NCBI GenBank assembly: GCA_028818695.1
Contig: JAPPNK010000021.1
Location: forward strand, 1 to 64,000
DNA: 64,000 bases
From: Candidatus Poribacteria bacterium
GTDB taxonomy: Bacteria; Poribacteria; WGA-4E; GCA-2687025
Direction: 5' to 3'
The position numbers were made by a program, and so were the translations under genes. Shown piece by piece: positions 17,567 to 26,611 of the stretch; the first letter of the stretch is position 1; the number at the start of each line of letters is the position of its first letter. Below the pieces are notes generated by a model, which saw nothing but the letters and a program-made list of their open reading frames with translations, had not been told where the DNA came from and did not search any database.

Positions 17567-18256
17567 ATGAACGAATCGATGAAATGGAAGCCGCTGCTGG
17601 CGGAGCTGGTCGGCACATTCGCGTTCTTCGTCATCGGCGCAGGCGCAATCTGCATCGACGCCGCGACAGAGGTCAAGCTCGGCTTACTGGGCATCGCCCT
17701 GGCGCATGGCCTCATGCTCTCGAACATGGTTAACGTCTTCGGTCCCGTCTCCGGCGCCCACTTCAACCCGGCGGTCACGCTCGGGGCGCTGGTCGGCAAA
17801 AAGATCAAAGCGGGGCAGGCGCTGCTCTACGTCATCGCCCAGCTGATTGGAGCGGTTCTCGCCGGCTATTTTCTGCTGCTCATTTTCAGGGATACGCCGG
17901 CAATGGACAAATCCTTGGGAACGCCAATGATTAACACGGATCTGGTCAACAGCGGAACCGCTATCCTGATCGAAGCGGCATTGACCTTTTTCCTTGTCAT
18001 CACGGTCTTTGCGACAGGCTTTTCCAACAAGGCGCCAAACGTCCCCGCCATCGGCGGATACGGCATCGGCTTGACGGTGACGGCCGACATCCTTATGGGC
18101 GGTCCCCTGACCGGCGCGGCGATGAACCCGGCGCGCGTCTTCGGTCCAGCCCTCGCCTCAGGACAATGGGCGCTCCACTGGATTTACTGGGTCGGTCCGC
18201 TTCTGGGCGGCTTGTTGGCGGGGCTGTTCTACAGCCGAATCTTCGGAGACGACTAA
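17567..18256 (+). CDS. Aquaporin (MIP family channel)
   Basis: A 229-residue six-helix channel. The two NPA boxes are HFNPAVTLG (NPA 67-69) and AMNPARVFGPA (NPA 187-189). The second is followed by R190 of the selectivity filter and the FGPA seen in water-selective aquaporins; glycerol facilitators carry NPARD. So water permeation is most likely. The ATG at 17567 has AAAGGAGG 6 bases upstream; an extended frame upstream runs through the promoter. Its 3' end overlaps the convergent 119-residue gene by 4 bases. Confidence 0.95.
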   Translation: MNESMKWKPLLAELVGTFAFFVIGAGAICIDAATEVKLGLLGIALAHGLMLSNMVNVFGPVSGAHFNPAVTLGALVGKKIKAGQALLYVIAQLIGAVLAGYFLLLIFRDTPAMDKSLGTPMINTDLVNSGTAILIEAALTFFLVITVFATGFSNKAPNVPAIGGYGIGLTVTADILMGGPLTGAAMNPARVFGPALASGQWALHWIYWVGPLLGGLLAGLFYSRIFGDD

Positions 18257-18612
18257 GGCGACACCGTATAGATCGACAACATATCGGAGGAGGCGCGGTA
18301 CGCCAGCACAACCACCTGCTCGTTTAGGTCGGCTTTGTCCAGCGCTCTTTTGGCGGAGCGGTAGATCGGAGGCTCCAAGCCCAAAGCGTTTTCAACGCCG
18401 TCCCAGTCAAGCGGCGCCGGCAGCGTCTCCTCCGTTTCAACATTGCACATGACAACGACGCGCGCTTCCGTCCGCTCCGCCGCTTCCCGCGCCAGCCGAT
18501 GAAATTGATCCGCATAGGCGTTCAACAGCTCCATATCGGCGCGCTGAATCTGCGCAATCTCCTCCTGCGACAGCCGCATCTGCGGGTCGGTGATGTGCGG
18601 GCGTATCTTCAC
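18253..18612 (-). CDS. Hypothetical protein
   Basis: A 119-residue, acidic, mainly helical protein without signal peptide or membrane segment. Visible segments: MRLSQEEIAQIQRADMELLNAYADQFHRLAREAA and an alpha/beta part TEARVVVMCNVETEE...NEQVVVLAYRASSDMLSIY. I do not recognise the family. It begins with GTG three bases after the VWA gene stop; an internal ATG at residue 12 is possible. The close spacing suggests co-transcription with the VWA gene. Compact and conserved-looking, so a real gene is likely. Confidence 0.6.
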   Translation of the reverse strand: MKIRPHITDPQMRLSQEEIAQIQRADMELLNAYADQFHRLAREAAERTEARVVVMCNVETEETLPAPLDWDGVENALGLEPPIYRSAKRALDKADLNEQVVVLAYRASSDMLSIYTVSP

Positions 18613-18615
18613 GCG

Positions 18616-19800
18616 CTAGCGCGAGCTGCTTAACTGCTCTTGCTTGTAACGAATCAGCTCGTCTCGGCTGATGAATTTCACCTTGCCGCCCGTGGAAGCC
18701 GCCAGCCTGTTCAGCAGAATCGCCCCTGGAGCGCCTTGCCGATCGTCGATCTCCATCCCGTAAATGTCAAGCATCGCGTTCGACTTGTTCGCCTCCTTGA
18801 AGGCGTTCACAATCACATCCGGGTCGGTCATGACGGTGATTCCGTCCGTGCCTGTCGGCAGCCCGTCCGTGAGAAGCACAATTACATCCGGCTGCATGGC
18901 GCACGCTTTCTGAAGCGCCGCCAGCGTGTTTGTGCCTAAGTTGCGGTTGATCGATTCTTGCGTGAAGCCCGCCAAGTATTTGCTGGCGCGGCGGATGCTC
19001 TTTTCTGAAGAGTCCAGCAGCGTTTGATTCATCTCGCTGACATAGCCGGCAAACGTAACAATGTTGAACGTCGCTGCATCATCCAGCCGATAGATATGGT
19101 CAATGAGCGAGGTTTTGGCAAGCGCCAGCTTCTGGAGACCCGCCGCCGACATGCTCGCCGAAACATCCAGCACATAAACGATGCGCCCCGTGAAGACGCC
19201 GTCTCCAGTTCCGGTGATGAAGCCAAGTCCGCCATTGCCGCCGCCGGGGCCGCCGCCAAGCAGCCCGTCCTCCTCGCCGAGGTTTTCTAGAAGATGCGAG
19301 CCGTCGCCATCGCCTTTCACCCGCACGCGCCCCGTCACATCTCCTATTCCGTCTGTCCGCCCAAGTATCGCCTGCGGCCGGTTGAGTCCCGTGACATCTG
19401 TCGGCAGGTCAACCTCGGTCGCAATGTCGGGAAGCTGCTTTGTTTTTTCAAAGTCGATGTTGAGCGCGTCCTTCATGAGCTTCCGGTTGCTCAACTTTTC
19501 CACTTCGGTGCGTTTGTTTTTCGCCTGCTTCATGAGCTTGTCAGGATCCTTGAAAGAAATATCTCGGTCCTTATTGATCTTGGGCACCTTCGGTTGAAGC
19601 CGGCGGCGTGTCGGCTCCTTTTTTTGGAGGTCCTGAATCCAAAGCACATCGCCCCGATCGATCAGATCGCGGGCGTCTTCGGACAACGCCAGCATGATCC
19701 CCGTCACTGCGATGAGCGCCCCGTGTAAGCACAATGAAATCATGAAAGGCGATCTGTTCTTTCCGCCTTCTCGTTCCGGTCCGCGCACGATCTTTGTCAT
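18616..19800 (-). CDS. Membrane-anchored von Willebrand factor A domain protein
   Basis: A 394-residue protein with one N-terminal membrane helix (about 19-38, FMISLCLHGALIAVTGIMLAL, reminiscent of TonB-like anchors), a basic, charged region (60-125), a Gly-rich hinge (182-202) and a C-terminal VWA domain (205-385). The MIDAS is DVSASMS (D212-S216), with a conserved Thr in LGTNT and LLTDGLPTGTDG. VWA domains bind protein partners through a metal ion. The bulk is predicted outside the cytoplasm. ATG with AGGGGCG upstream. A MoxR ATPase, a common partner of VWA proteins, is far away at 58937. Confidence 0.85.
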   Translation of the reverse strand: MTKIVRGPEREGGKNRSPFMISLCLHGALIAVTGIMLALSEDARDLIDRGDVLWIQDLQKKEPTRRRLQPKVPKINKDRDISFKDPDKLMKQAKNKRTEVEKLSNRKLMKDALNIDFEKTKQLPDIATEVDLPTDVTGLNRPQAILGRTDGIGDVTGRVRVKGDGDGSHLLENLGEEDGLLGGGPGGGNGGLGFITGTGDGVFTGRIVYVLDVSASMSAAGLQKLALAKTSLIDHIYRLDDAATFNIVTFAGYVSEMNQTLLDSSEKSIRRASKYLAGFTQESINRNLGTNTLAALQKACAMQPDVIVLLTDGLPTGTDGITVMTDPDVIVNAFKEANKSNAMLDIYGMEIDDRQGAPGAILLNRLAASTGGKVKFISRDELIRYKQEQLSSSR

Positions 19801-19835
19801 GATGGTCGCCCCTGTTTTGTGTAGCTCCTACCCAT

Positions 19836-19864
19836 ATCATAACCCAAACGGCTTGGCGGCGCAA
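19836..19864 (-). promoter_or_regulatory. Promoter of the VWA gene
   Basis: On the minus strand TTGCGC (19864-19859), 17-base spacer, TATGAT (19841-19836). The rest of the 19801-19932 gap holds small inverted repeats (CTAAAG/CTTTAG near 19890) that may end the lhr transcript. Confidence 0.55.
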
Positions 19865-19932
19865 ATAAAGAGCGCAGCTTTTCAACCTAAAGCCCCCTTT
19901 AGACGTCCTAAAGGCGGCCGCCCGCCTCAAAA

Positions 19933-22900
19933 TCATTCATATTTGCGGTGAAGCGCGACCGTTTCATAATCGACGGTCGCGTCGAACCGCCGGCGGAACG
20001 CCTCCACATACGGGCTTTTCGAGGCTTGAACCCCGTTCACCGTCTCCACCACAATGCGCGGCAACGGATGCGCGGAGCGCGTCAACAACCGCTCAATCGG
20101 GGCGAGATAAAGGTCTAAGCGCGCGTCGTCCGGCGGAACATGTATCTCCAGCGCCTTGCCCTGACGCCGCGACTCCAAGACCAGACGCGCGCCGTGGTAT
20201 GTCAGATGCGCGCTCGGCTCCCGCCGAGGAAGAAGCCCCCGCGCCGCGTCCAGCTGAAGACCGCACAGCGACGCTGGATCCGCGGCGTTCAGCCAGTACA
20301 CCGCGTCGTCGTTCAGAGGCGCCTTCAACCGCTCAAACGCGCGTTTGGAAATGAACTGCAGCCCCGGTATCCCATGGAAAAACGCGCCCGCATACACCTC
20401 CCCCGCCAGCTCCATGATCCGCAGCGCTCTGAAGACGGCTCCCCATTGAAAATGCGGCAGCTCCCGTTTCAGCAGCTCCCGAAACAGGATGCCGTACCGG
20501 TCTAGAAGGGCGCGGACGCGCTCCTTGTTTCGCTCCTCCGCTTCGACGATGTCCGCCGGCGGCGTCGGATCCGGCAGCAGCGACCATGCGCCAGGCAGAA
20601 CGGCGGCGCGCTTGCGCCGGAGATAACGCCGTCTGCGGCGGTGCGAAAGCGCCGGGCGAACTTCCCCAACCGCCGGCGCTCTGAAACGACTCTCAACCCC
20701 CTTCCGCAAAGCTGAAAAGGCGTCGTTCCCAATCTTCCCGCTCCAAACGGCGCCCCACAACGCCTCCGTGAACGGCGACGCGGTCATTCCCGAATTGCGC
20801 ATCAGGGCGGTAAAGTCGTACTTGCCGTTCGGGTCGGTGAACCACTGCTCCGCTTGCGCCGCTGCGCCGTTGTCCGCGCCGGTCGGTTCGTTGGGCTGGA
20901 CGAGGTCAAAATCCTCCTCATGCGCGAACGCCGTCTTCCGCCCCTCAAAGCCGATCCATCTTAACCGCTCCTCCTGCATGAGAGCGTCCAGATAGGCGGG
21001 TCTATAGTCGGACACGCGCGCGGGAAAGATCTCCGCCTCCCATAGATCCGCCCTCGCAGGAAACGCGAACAGCTGCTCAACCGCCTGAAACAGCCCATTT
21101 TCGCCCTCAGACGGGTTCGTCAGCCCCTGTATTTCGGCTAAAAACAGGCTGAGCTGTTCAAACGGAAGCGGTTCAAAAACGGGCGACGACCCCGCCCGCG
21201 CGATGCGCAAGAGTGTCTCGAAATTCTGCCCGTCGCACAGATACTCGTTCGGATCGTCCGCGATCAGCTGACCCGCAATGAGCGTTTCTTCATCCAGAAG
21301 CGTCTGCAGTCCGGCGTTCAGCCGCCGCCGTCCGACGCCCAGCGACCGGCGCGCAAACTCTTCCGTGAACGGCCCGTAAAATTGCGCCCAATTTCCCAGC
21401 GCAGATGCAAAAAACTGGTCCGCGTCTTTGTCTTCCCTCTGTCCATCGTCCCTTGGCAGACGCGGCGGCGGCGTTCCTTCCACAATAGGCAGCAGGGGCG
21501 TTTCTTCTTCAGGGTAAAGGGCGTCAGCCAGCGCTTCCGCCTGTTCAAGCGGCGCGATCAAGCCGCGAACGCGCGCCAGCTTCTCCGCCGCCGCCGAAGC
21601 TACAGAATGCGCCTCAACCCCCTCCTCGCGCATTTGAGCCAGCAGGCGGTTCCATTCGTCAAGCGGAATAACGCCCCGCTCCTTCGTCCAGTCGATTAAG
21701 CCGCGCGCGTTGTCGGGCGCATAGCCGGGGGCGGTTCGCTGCAGCTTCGCCTCATAAGGCTCAATGATCTCGCGCGGTATCCCCGGACGCAGCCCAGGCG
21801 TGAACGCCACCTGCGCCAGAAGGTCTCCCCGCAGGTTCGACCTTTCGGAACCGGTCGGCTCGTCGCCCGCATACATATAATGGTCGCTGATCTGGCGCCA
21901 TGCGGTTGTCTGGGCGAAGGGGCTGCCATGAACGGTTTTCGCCTCCGTCCAACGTATCCGCCCCGTCTCCAGCTCCTTCAGCAGCGTTTTAAGCGTGTCT
22001 ATGTCGAACTCGTCCTGCAGGCAGGTTCGCCATGTTTCCAATAAAATCGGAAAATCGTCATATTTTTTGACCGATTCAAGCAGTTTTTTAGACCGCAGCC
22101 GCGTCAACCAGAGCGGCATGCGCTGCCCGATGCGCCCCCGCGTCACAAGCAGGGCGCGCCCGGCGCATTCTCTAAAACGCGCCCCGAAAAAACCGGATCC
22201 TTCCAAGCGCTTCCGCAAAAGCGGCTCCACCGCGTCCGCGTTCACCAGCCCGATCAGCTCTTCCGCGTCCATCCTGAACGGCGCCAGCAGGACGACGCAG
22301 TCGTTTTCGGCATACGCCTCAAGGCGCTGCCCGACCGTCTCTTCAAACGCGGCGTCCAGCGCCATGGCGAGCGGCCGGTTCACCCTCGATCCCCACAACG
22401 TATGCAGGATTGTCTGCTCAACGGGAGAATCTTTCACGCCGACTTCAACCCGTTCGATCAGCAGATGCCATCGATGCGGCAGCTCTCCCGCCGCCTTTTT
22501 TTGGCGGATGAGCAACTGAAGCAGCGCTTCGGCGGCTTCCTTCTCCATGGCGTACTCGTTCTGGAGCTGGTCGAGAAAGCTGTCGTCTTCCAGGCGCTCA
22601 TTCGCGCGCTCTAAAAACTCGCCGATTTGTTCAGAAAAATGAAAATCTCTGTTGATTTTTTCAGAGCGCCAGAACGGCATATCGTCCGCGCGTCCCTGCG
22701 CCGGCGAGACGAAGACGTCGTTGTTCGTGATGCGCTCAATCTTCCAGCTCTGCGCGCCCAAGGTGAAAACGGCGCCTTCGTCCCGCTCCCACACAAACTC
22801 CTCGTCCAGCTCCCCAATGCGCGCCCCTGTCCCATGATGGCGCAGATGAAAGTAGCCGCGGTCGGGTATCGTCCCGCCGGACATATATAATGTCTGCGCC

Positions 22901-24420
22901 GCTCCTGGACGCGCGGACGCCTCATTCTCAATGCGGTCGATGGAGATGCGCGGGTTCAGCTCGCGCACGCGCGTGTCGGCGTAGCGGCCCGCCAGCATAT
23001 TCAGAACCGCGTCGAACGGCTCCCGCTCCAAGTTCCAAAACGGATGCGCCGACCGCAAAAAATGGTACATCTCGTCAATGTCCCACGTCTCCATCGCCGT
23101 CATCGAAACGATCGTCTGCGCGAGAACATCCAGCGGCGACTGAATCGGCTTCGTTTCTTCGATGCTGCCTTCCAGCGCCGCCTTTGCCAGAACAGCGGCA
23201 TTGATAAAATCGCGTCCATGTGTTGGAAAAACGGCGGCGCGGCTTGTTTCGCCCACCTGATGCCCCGCCCGTCCGATGCGCTGTATCGCGGAGGAGATCG
23301 ACTGCGGCGATTGAATCAACCCCACCTCGTCCAAAGCCCCGATGTCGATGCCCATCTCCAGCGAACTGGTCGCCACAATCGCCTTCAGCTCCCCCTCTTT
23401 CAGTTTACGCTCCACCGTTTCGCGCATTTCACGGGCGAGCGATCCGTGGTGCGAATACGCGATCGGCTCCTCCTCAAAGGCGTTCAGCCCCAATGTGATG
23501 CGCTCGCATAGACGGCGGCTGTTTGTAAAAAAAAGCGTTGAAGCGTTATGATGAATCATCCGGCGGAACTCGTCTATGAACGGGTCCCAAAACTCTTCGT
23601 CGGTGTGTTCGCCGCCGTACCCCTGATCGGGACGGCGCGGAAAGCGGACTGAGATGTCGTATTTCTTTTCGGCGGCGGAGCGGACAATCTCCACTGGACG
23701 CGGCTCGTAAACGGGGTCTTTGAGGCTGCCGACTCCGTCCCGCGAATAGACGCGCCCGCCGACAAACTCCGCGACGACGTTCAACGGCTCGGCCGTCGCC
23801 GAAAGCGCGACGCGTTGAAACTCCCCCGTAAGCCTGGCAAGACGCTCCACAGCGGCAATGAGGTGAACGCCGCGTTTCGTTCCCGCCGTCGCGTGAATCT
23901 CATCCAGGATGACCGTTTCGACGGTCGAAAGCAGACCGCGCCCGCTGTGCGAGCTGAGCAGCAGGTTCAAGCTTTCAGGCGTTGTGATCAGTATTTCAGG
24001 CGGCGTACGGATCATGCGCCGGCGCTCGGAACTGGTCGTGTCGCCGCTGCGCGTGGCGGCGCGTATGTTCGGAAACGGCTCGGCGGCGGCGGCAAAATAC
24101 TCCGCCAGTTCCCGCAGAGGGCGAGTCAGGTTGCGCCGTATGTCGTTGTTGAGCGCTTTGAGCGGCGAGACGTAAAGAACGCGCGTACGCCCCGCTTCAA
24201 GACGCCCTTCGATGAGCTGGTTGATCGCCCATAGGAACGCCGTGAGCGTTTTCCCGCTGCCGGTCGGGGCGGAGACGAGGACATGGCGTCCGTCCGCGAT
24301 GATCGGCCATGCCTGCCGCTGCGCGTCCGTCGGCGTCCCGATCTGCTCCTGGAACCAGTCTTGGACAATGGGATGGAACCGATCAAGCGAATTGTTGGGG
24401 ATTCCCCGTTCGTCGTCCAC
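19933..24420 (-). CDS. Lhr-type ATP-dependent helicase
   Basis: A 1495-residue superfamily 2 helicase of the Lhr class. Residues 51-58 are Walker A (APTGSGKT), DEIH box at 173-176, SAT at 206-208, and motif VI is QRIGRAGHQ near residue 385. Winged-helix and Lhr-core segments follow (RDEGAVFTLGAQSWKIERI), then a long C-terminal region as in E. coli Lhr (1538 residues), ending in HLTYHGARLVLESRRQGKALEIHV. It probably unwinds DNA or DNA:RNA in repair. Start codon GTG, 13 bases after mnmE, so likely the last gene of the rnpA-to-mnmE transcript. Confidence 0.93.
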   Translation of the reverse strand: MDDERGIPNNSLDRFHPIVQDWFQEQIGTPTDAQRQAWPIIADGRHVLVSAPTGSGKTLTAFLWAINQLIEGRLEAGRTRVLYVSPLKALNNDIRRNLTRPLRELAEYFAAAAEPFPNIRAATRSGDTTSSERRRMIRTPPEILITTPESLNLLLSSHSGRGLLSTVETVILDEIHATAGTKRGVHLIAAVERLARLTGEFQRVALSATAEPLNVVAEFVGGRVYSRDGVGSLKDPVYEPRPVEIVRSAAEKKYDISVRFPRRPDQGYGGEHTDEEFWDPFIDEFRRMIHHNASTLFFTNSRRLCERITLGLNAFEEEPIAYSHHGSLAREMRETVERKLKEGELKAIVATSSLEMGIDIGALDEVGLIQSPQSISSAIQRIGRAGHQVGETSRAAVFPTHGRDFINAAVLAKAALEGSIEETKPIQSPLDVLAQTIVSMTAMETWDIDEMYHFLRSAHPFWNLEREPFDAVLNMLAGRYADTRVRELNPRISIDRIENEASARPGAAQTLYMSGGTIPDRGYFHLRHHGTGARIGELDEEFVWERDEGAVFTLGAQSWKIERITNNDVFVSPAQGRADDMPFWRSEKINRDFHFSEQIGEFLERANERLEDDSFLDQLQNEYAMEKEAAEALLQLLIRQKKAAGELPHRWHLLIERVEVGVKDSPVEQTILHTLWGSRVNRPLAMALDAAFEETVGQRLEAYAENDCVVLLAPFRMDAEELIGLVNADAVEPLLRKRLEGSGFFGARFRECAGRALLVTRGRIGQRMPLWLTRLRSKKLLESVKKYDDFPILLETWRTCLQDEFDIDTLKTLLKELETGRIRWTEAKTVHGSPFAQTTAWRQISDHYMYAGDEPTGSERSNLRGDLLAQVAFTPGLRPGIPREIIEPYEAKLQRTAPGYAPDNARGLIDWTKERGVIPLDEWNRLLAQMREEGVEAHSVASAAAEKLARVRGLIAPLEQAEALADALYPEEETPLLPIVEGTPPPRLPRDDGQREDKDADQFFASALGNWAQFYGPFTEEFARRSLGVGRRRLNAGLQTLLDEETLIAGQLIADDPNEYLCDGQNFETLLRIARAGSSPVFEPLPFEQLSLFLAEIQGLTNPSEGENGLFQAVEQLFAFPARADLWEAEIFPARVSDYRPAYLDALMQEERLRWIGFEGRKTAFAHEEDFDLVQPNEPTGADNGAAAQAEQWFTDPNGKYDFTALMRNSGMTASPFTEALWGAVWSGKIGNDAFSALRKGVESRFRAPAVGEVRPALSHRRRRRYLRRKRAAVLPGAWSLLPDPTPPADIVEAEERNKERVRALLDRYGILFRELLKRELPHFQWGAVFRALRIMELAGEVYAGAFFHGIPGLQFISKRAFERLKAPLNDDAVYWLNAADPASLCGLQLDAARGLLPRREPSAHLTYHGARLVLESRRQGKALEIHVPPDDARLDLYLAPIERLLTRSAHPLPRIVVETVNGVQASKSPYVEAFRRRFDATVDYETVALHRKYE

Positions 24421-24433
24421 TAGCCGCCGCCCG

Positions 24434-25837
24434 TCATTTTCCGATGCAGAACTGGGAGAAGATGCGGTCTAAAATATCGTCCGCCGCCGTTTCGCCCACG
24501 ATCAACCCAAGCGAATGCAGCGCGCCGCGCAGATCCACCGCCGTAAACTCCAGCGACGCCCCGCCGCGCAGGCTTTCCGCCGCCAATCCAATCGAACAAT
24601 GCGCCTCTTCAAGCGCATGTAAATGGCGCAAATTTGTCACAAGCGGCGGCTGCGCGCTAAAGGCGTTCGTCCCAAACAGAAGCCGAGACGCCGTCTCCGC
24701 CAGCGCTTCCACGCCCTCCCCCGTCAACGCGCAGGTTTCCACCGCCGGCGCGTCCATCTCCAAAGCGTCCGCGTTCCAAGCCGCCGGCAGGTCCGCCTTG
24801 TTGAGCGCCGCCATGCGCGTCCTTCCTTTTGAGAGCCGCATCAACCGCCGGTCGTTCTCATCCAGCGGCTGCGACATATCCAAAACAAGAATAACAAGGT
24901 CGGCCGTTTCAAGCCGCCCTTCAGACCGCTTGACGCCCTCCCGCTCCACGATGTCGGCGGTGTCGCGGATGCCCGCCGTGTCGACCAGAAGAGTCGGCGC
25001 TCCCTGCAGGTCGATATACTCTTCAATCAGATCGCGCGTCGTGCCGGGCGCGTCTGTGACAATCGAGCGGTCGCGCTGCAGCAGCTGATTCATAAGGCTC
25101 GACTTGCCGACATTCGGCTTGCCGACGATCGCCGCGACGGCTCCGTCGCGCAGTCGGCGTCCGCGTTCGCCTTCGCGTATGAGCGCGCGCAGCCGTTTCG
25201 CCGCGGCGCGCAGGTCCGACTCAAGCCGTTCGGTTGGAATGAAGTCCAGGTCGTCGTCTTCTGGGAAGTCGATGCGCGCCTCCACTTCGGCGAGGACATC
25301 CGCGATCGTTTCCTTTGCGGCGCGTATTTTTTCAGAAAGCGTTCCGCGCAGCTGCTGCGCGGCGGCGGCTCCGCTTGCTTCGGTTCTCGCGTGAATCAGG
25401 TCGGCGACCGCTTCCGCCTGCGCCAGGTCCATTTTTCCGTTTAAAAAGGCGCGGCGGGTGAATTCGCCCGGCTCGGCGAGGCGCGCCCCGTTCTCCAAGA
25501 GCAGACGCATCGCCCCGTTCAACGGCGCATACCCGCCATGCAGATGCAGCTCCACCATCTCTTCGCCGGTGTAGGTCTTGGGAGGACGAAAATAAGCGGC
25601 TAGCGCCTGGTCTATCGGGACGCCGGCGCCGCGCGCGTTTTCAAGACAGCCGAGCGTGAACGCATGGCTCCGTTTCGGTTCATAGACGGAGCGGCGCATC
25701 GGGCGAAAAATGCGCTGCACAACCTGGAGGGCGCCGCGTCCGCTGACTCGAATGACGCCGATGGCCGCCTCGCCGCGCGCGGTGGCGACCGCCGCAATGA
25801 CGTCGTCCATGCGGTTCGCTCCGCCCCCAGCGCTCAC
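24434..25837 (-). CDS. tRNA modification GTPase MnmE
   Basis: A 467-residue protein: N-terminal tetrahydrofolate-binding domain (IAAVATARGEAAIGVIRVSG), helical domain with GEFTRRAFLNGKMDLAQAEAVADLI, a G domain (GKPNVGKSSL, DTAGIRDT, NKAD) inserted into it, and the C-terminal FCIGK. With MnmG it makes the cmnm5 modification of wobble uridine. The GTG at 25837 overlaps the jag stop (GTGA); an ATG at 25810 with a GGGGGCGG leader is an alternative that removes nine residues. Confidence 0.96.
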   Translation of the reverse strand: MSAGGGANRMDDVIAAVATARGEAAIGVIRVSGRGALQVVQRIFRPMRRSVYEPKRSHAFTLGCLENARGAGVPIDQALAAYFRPPKTYTGEEMVELHLHGGYAPLNGAMRLLLENGARLAEPGEFTRRAFLNGKMDLAQAEAVADLIHARTEASGAAAAQQLRGTLSEKIRAAKETIADVLAEVEARIDFPEDDDLDFIPTERLESDLRAAAKRLRALIREGERGRRLRDGAVAAIVGKPNVGKSSLMNQLLQRDRSIVTDAPGTTRDLIEEYIDLQGAPTLLVDTAGIRDTADIVEREGVKRSEGRLETADLVILVLDMSQPLDENDRRLMRLSKGRTRMAALNKADLPAAWNADALEMDAPAVETCALTGEGVEALAETASRLLFGTNAFSAQPPLVTNLRHLHALEEAHCSIGLAAESLRGGASLEFTAVDLRGALHSLGLIVGETAADDILDRIFSQFCIGK

Positions 25838-26583
25838 GAATCTGGAACATAGCGGTCTCTCGGCGCGACGACGACAGCCCGCCCCTGTCCAACATTTCGG
25901 CTAAACGTCCGCACATCCTCGTCGTCGCTCAGCGCGAGATGCACCGTGCGGCGGTCGCGCGGACTCATCGGCTCCAGCTCCACCTCGCGCCCCGTCGCGC
26001 GCGCTCTCCTGGCAAGCTGATGCGCCATCTCAATCAGCATATCTTCCCGCTTCTCCCGATACTGCCCCGCATTAACGACAATACGCCTCCGCTCCGAATC
26101 GCTCGACACGCGGCGTATCATTCCGTTCACAAGGTATTGAAGCGCGTCCAGCGTGCGTCCATGCCGCCCAATCAGAATCGCGGCGTCCGGCGTTTCTAAG
26201 GTGAGATGCGTTTCGTCGTCCCGGTCGTCCACATAGATTTCCGCATCGATGCCCATAAGGTACACAATCTGGTCGAGTATGTCTTCAGGGAGTAGCTCTT
26301 CGCGCCGCTCAATGGAGACGCGGACGCGCGCCGGCCTTGAGGGCAGGTTTCCGCCGAGGCCGACAAGCCCCTGCGCTCCTTCCGACAGTATCTGTATCGT
26401 TATGTCTTCGAGTTCAATTCCGAGCTCTTCCGCGGCTGTCTCCTGAATGCCCTGAAAAGTTTCGTCTGTCCAAGCGTCTGGATCAACGCCGAGCTCTTCA
26501 AACGCGAGCGTCAGAGCTTCTTCTTTGGAGTCCGCTTCCGCCTCCGCGAAGGATACGCCGCCGGGGTTTGTGTTTGGGTTCAT
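25834..26583 (-). CDS. Jag/KhpB RNA-binding protein
   Basis: A 249-residue protein with a Jag-N domain (KEEALTLAFEELGV... and the LGVLG-like EGAQGLVGLGG), a KH-like domain (AAILIGRHGRTLDALQYLVN, about 132-155) and an R3H domain (PMSPRDRRTVHLALSDDEDVRTFSRN, about 205-232). It is the usual partner gene of yidC and binds RNA, often with KhpA. Ends in a 4-base overlap with mnmE. Confidence 0.95.
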   Translation of the reverse strand: MNPNTNPGGVSFAEAEADSKEEALTLAFEELGVDPDAWTDETFQGIQETAAEELGIELEDITIQILSEGAQGLVGLGGNLPSRPARVRVSIERREELLPEDILDQIVYLMGIDAEIYVDDRDDETHLTLETPDAAILIGRHGRTLDALQYLVNGMIRRVSSDSERRRIVVNAGQYREKREDMLIEMAHQLARRARATGREVELEPMSPRDRRTVHLALSDDEDVRTFSRNVGQGRAVVVAPRDRYVPDS

Positions 26584-26611
26584 TCTGACATCCTTTCATG
26601 CTTATCGAAGA

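Noticed and set aside
19880-19932. Another family B copy (CCTAAAGCC...CTAAAGG)
   Set aside because: It shares only the short CTAAAG words and lacks the CCCAACT and GGTCAG parts; more likely local hairpins after lhr.
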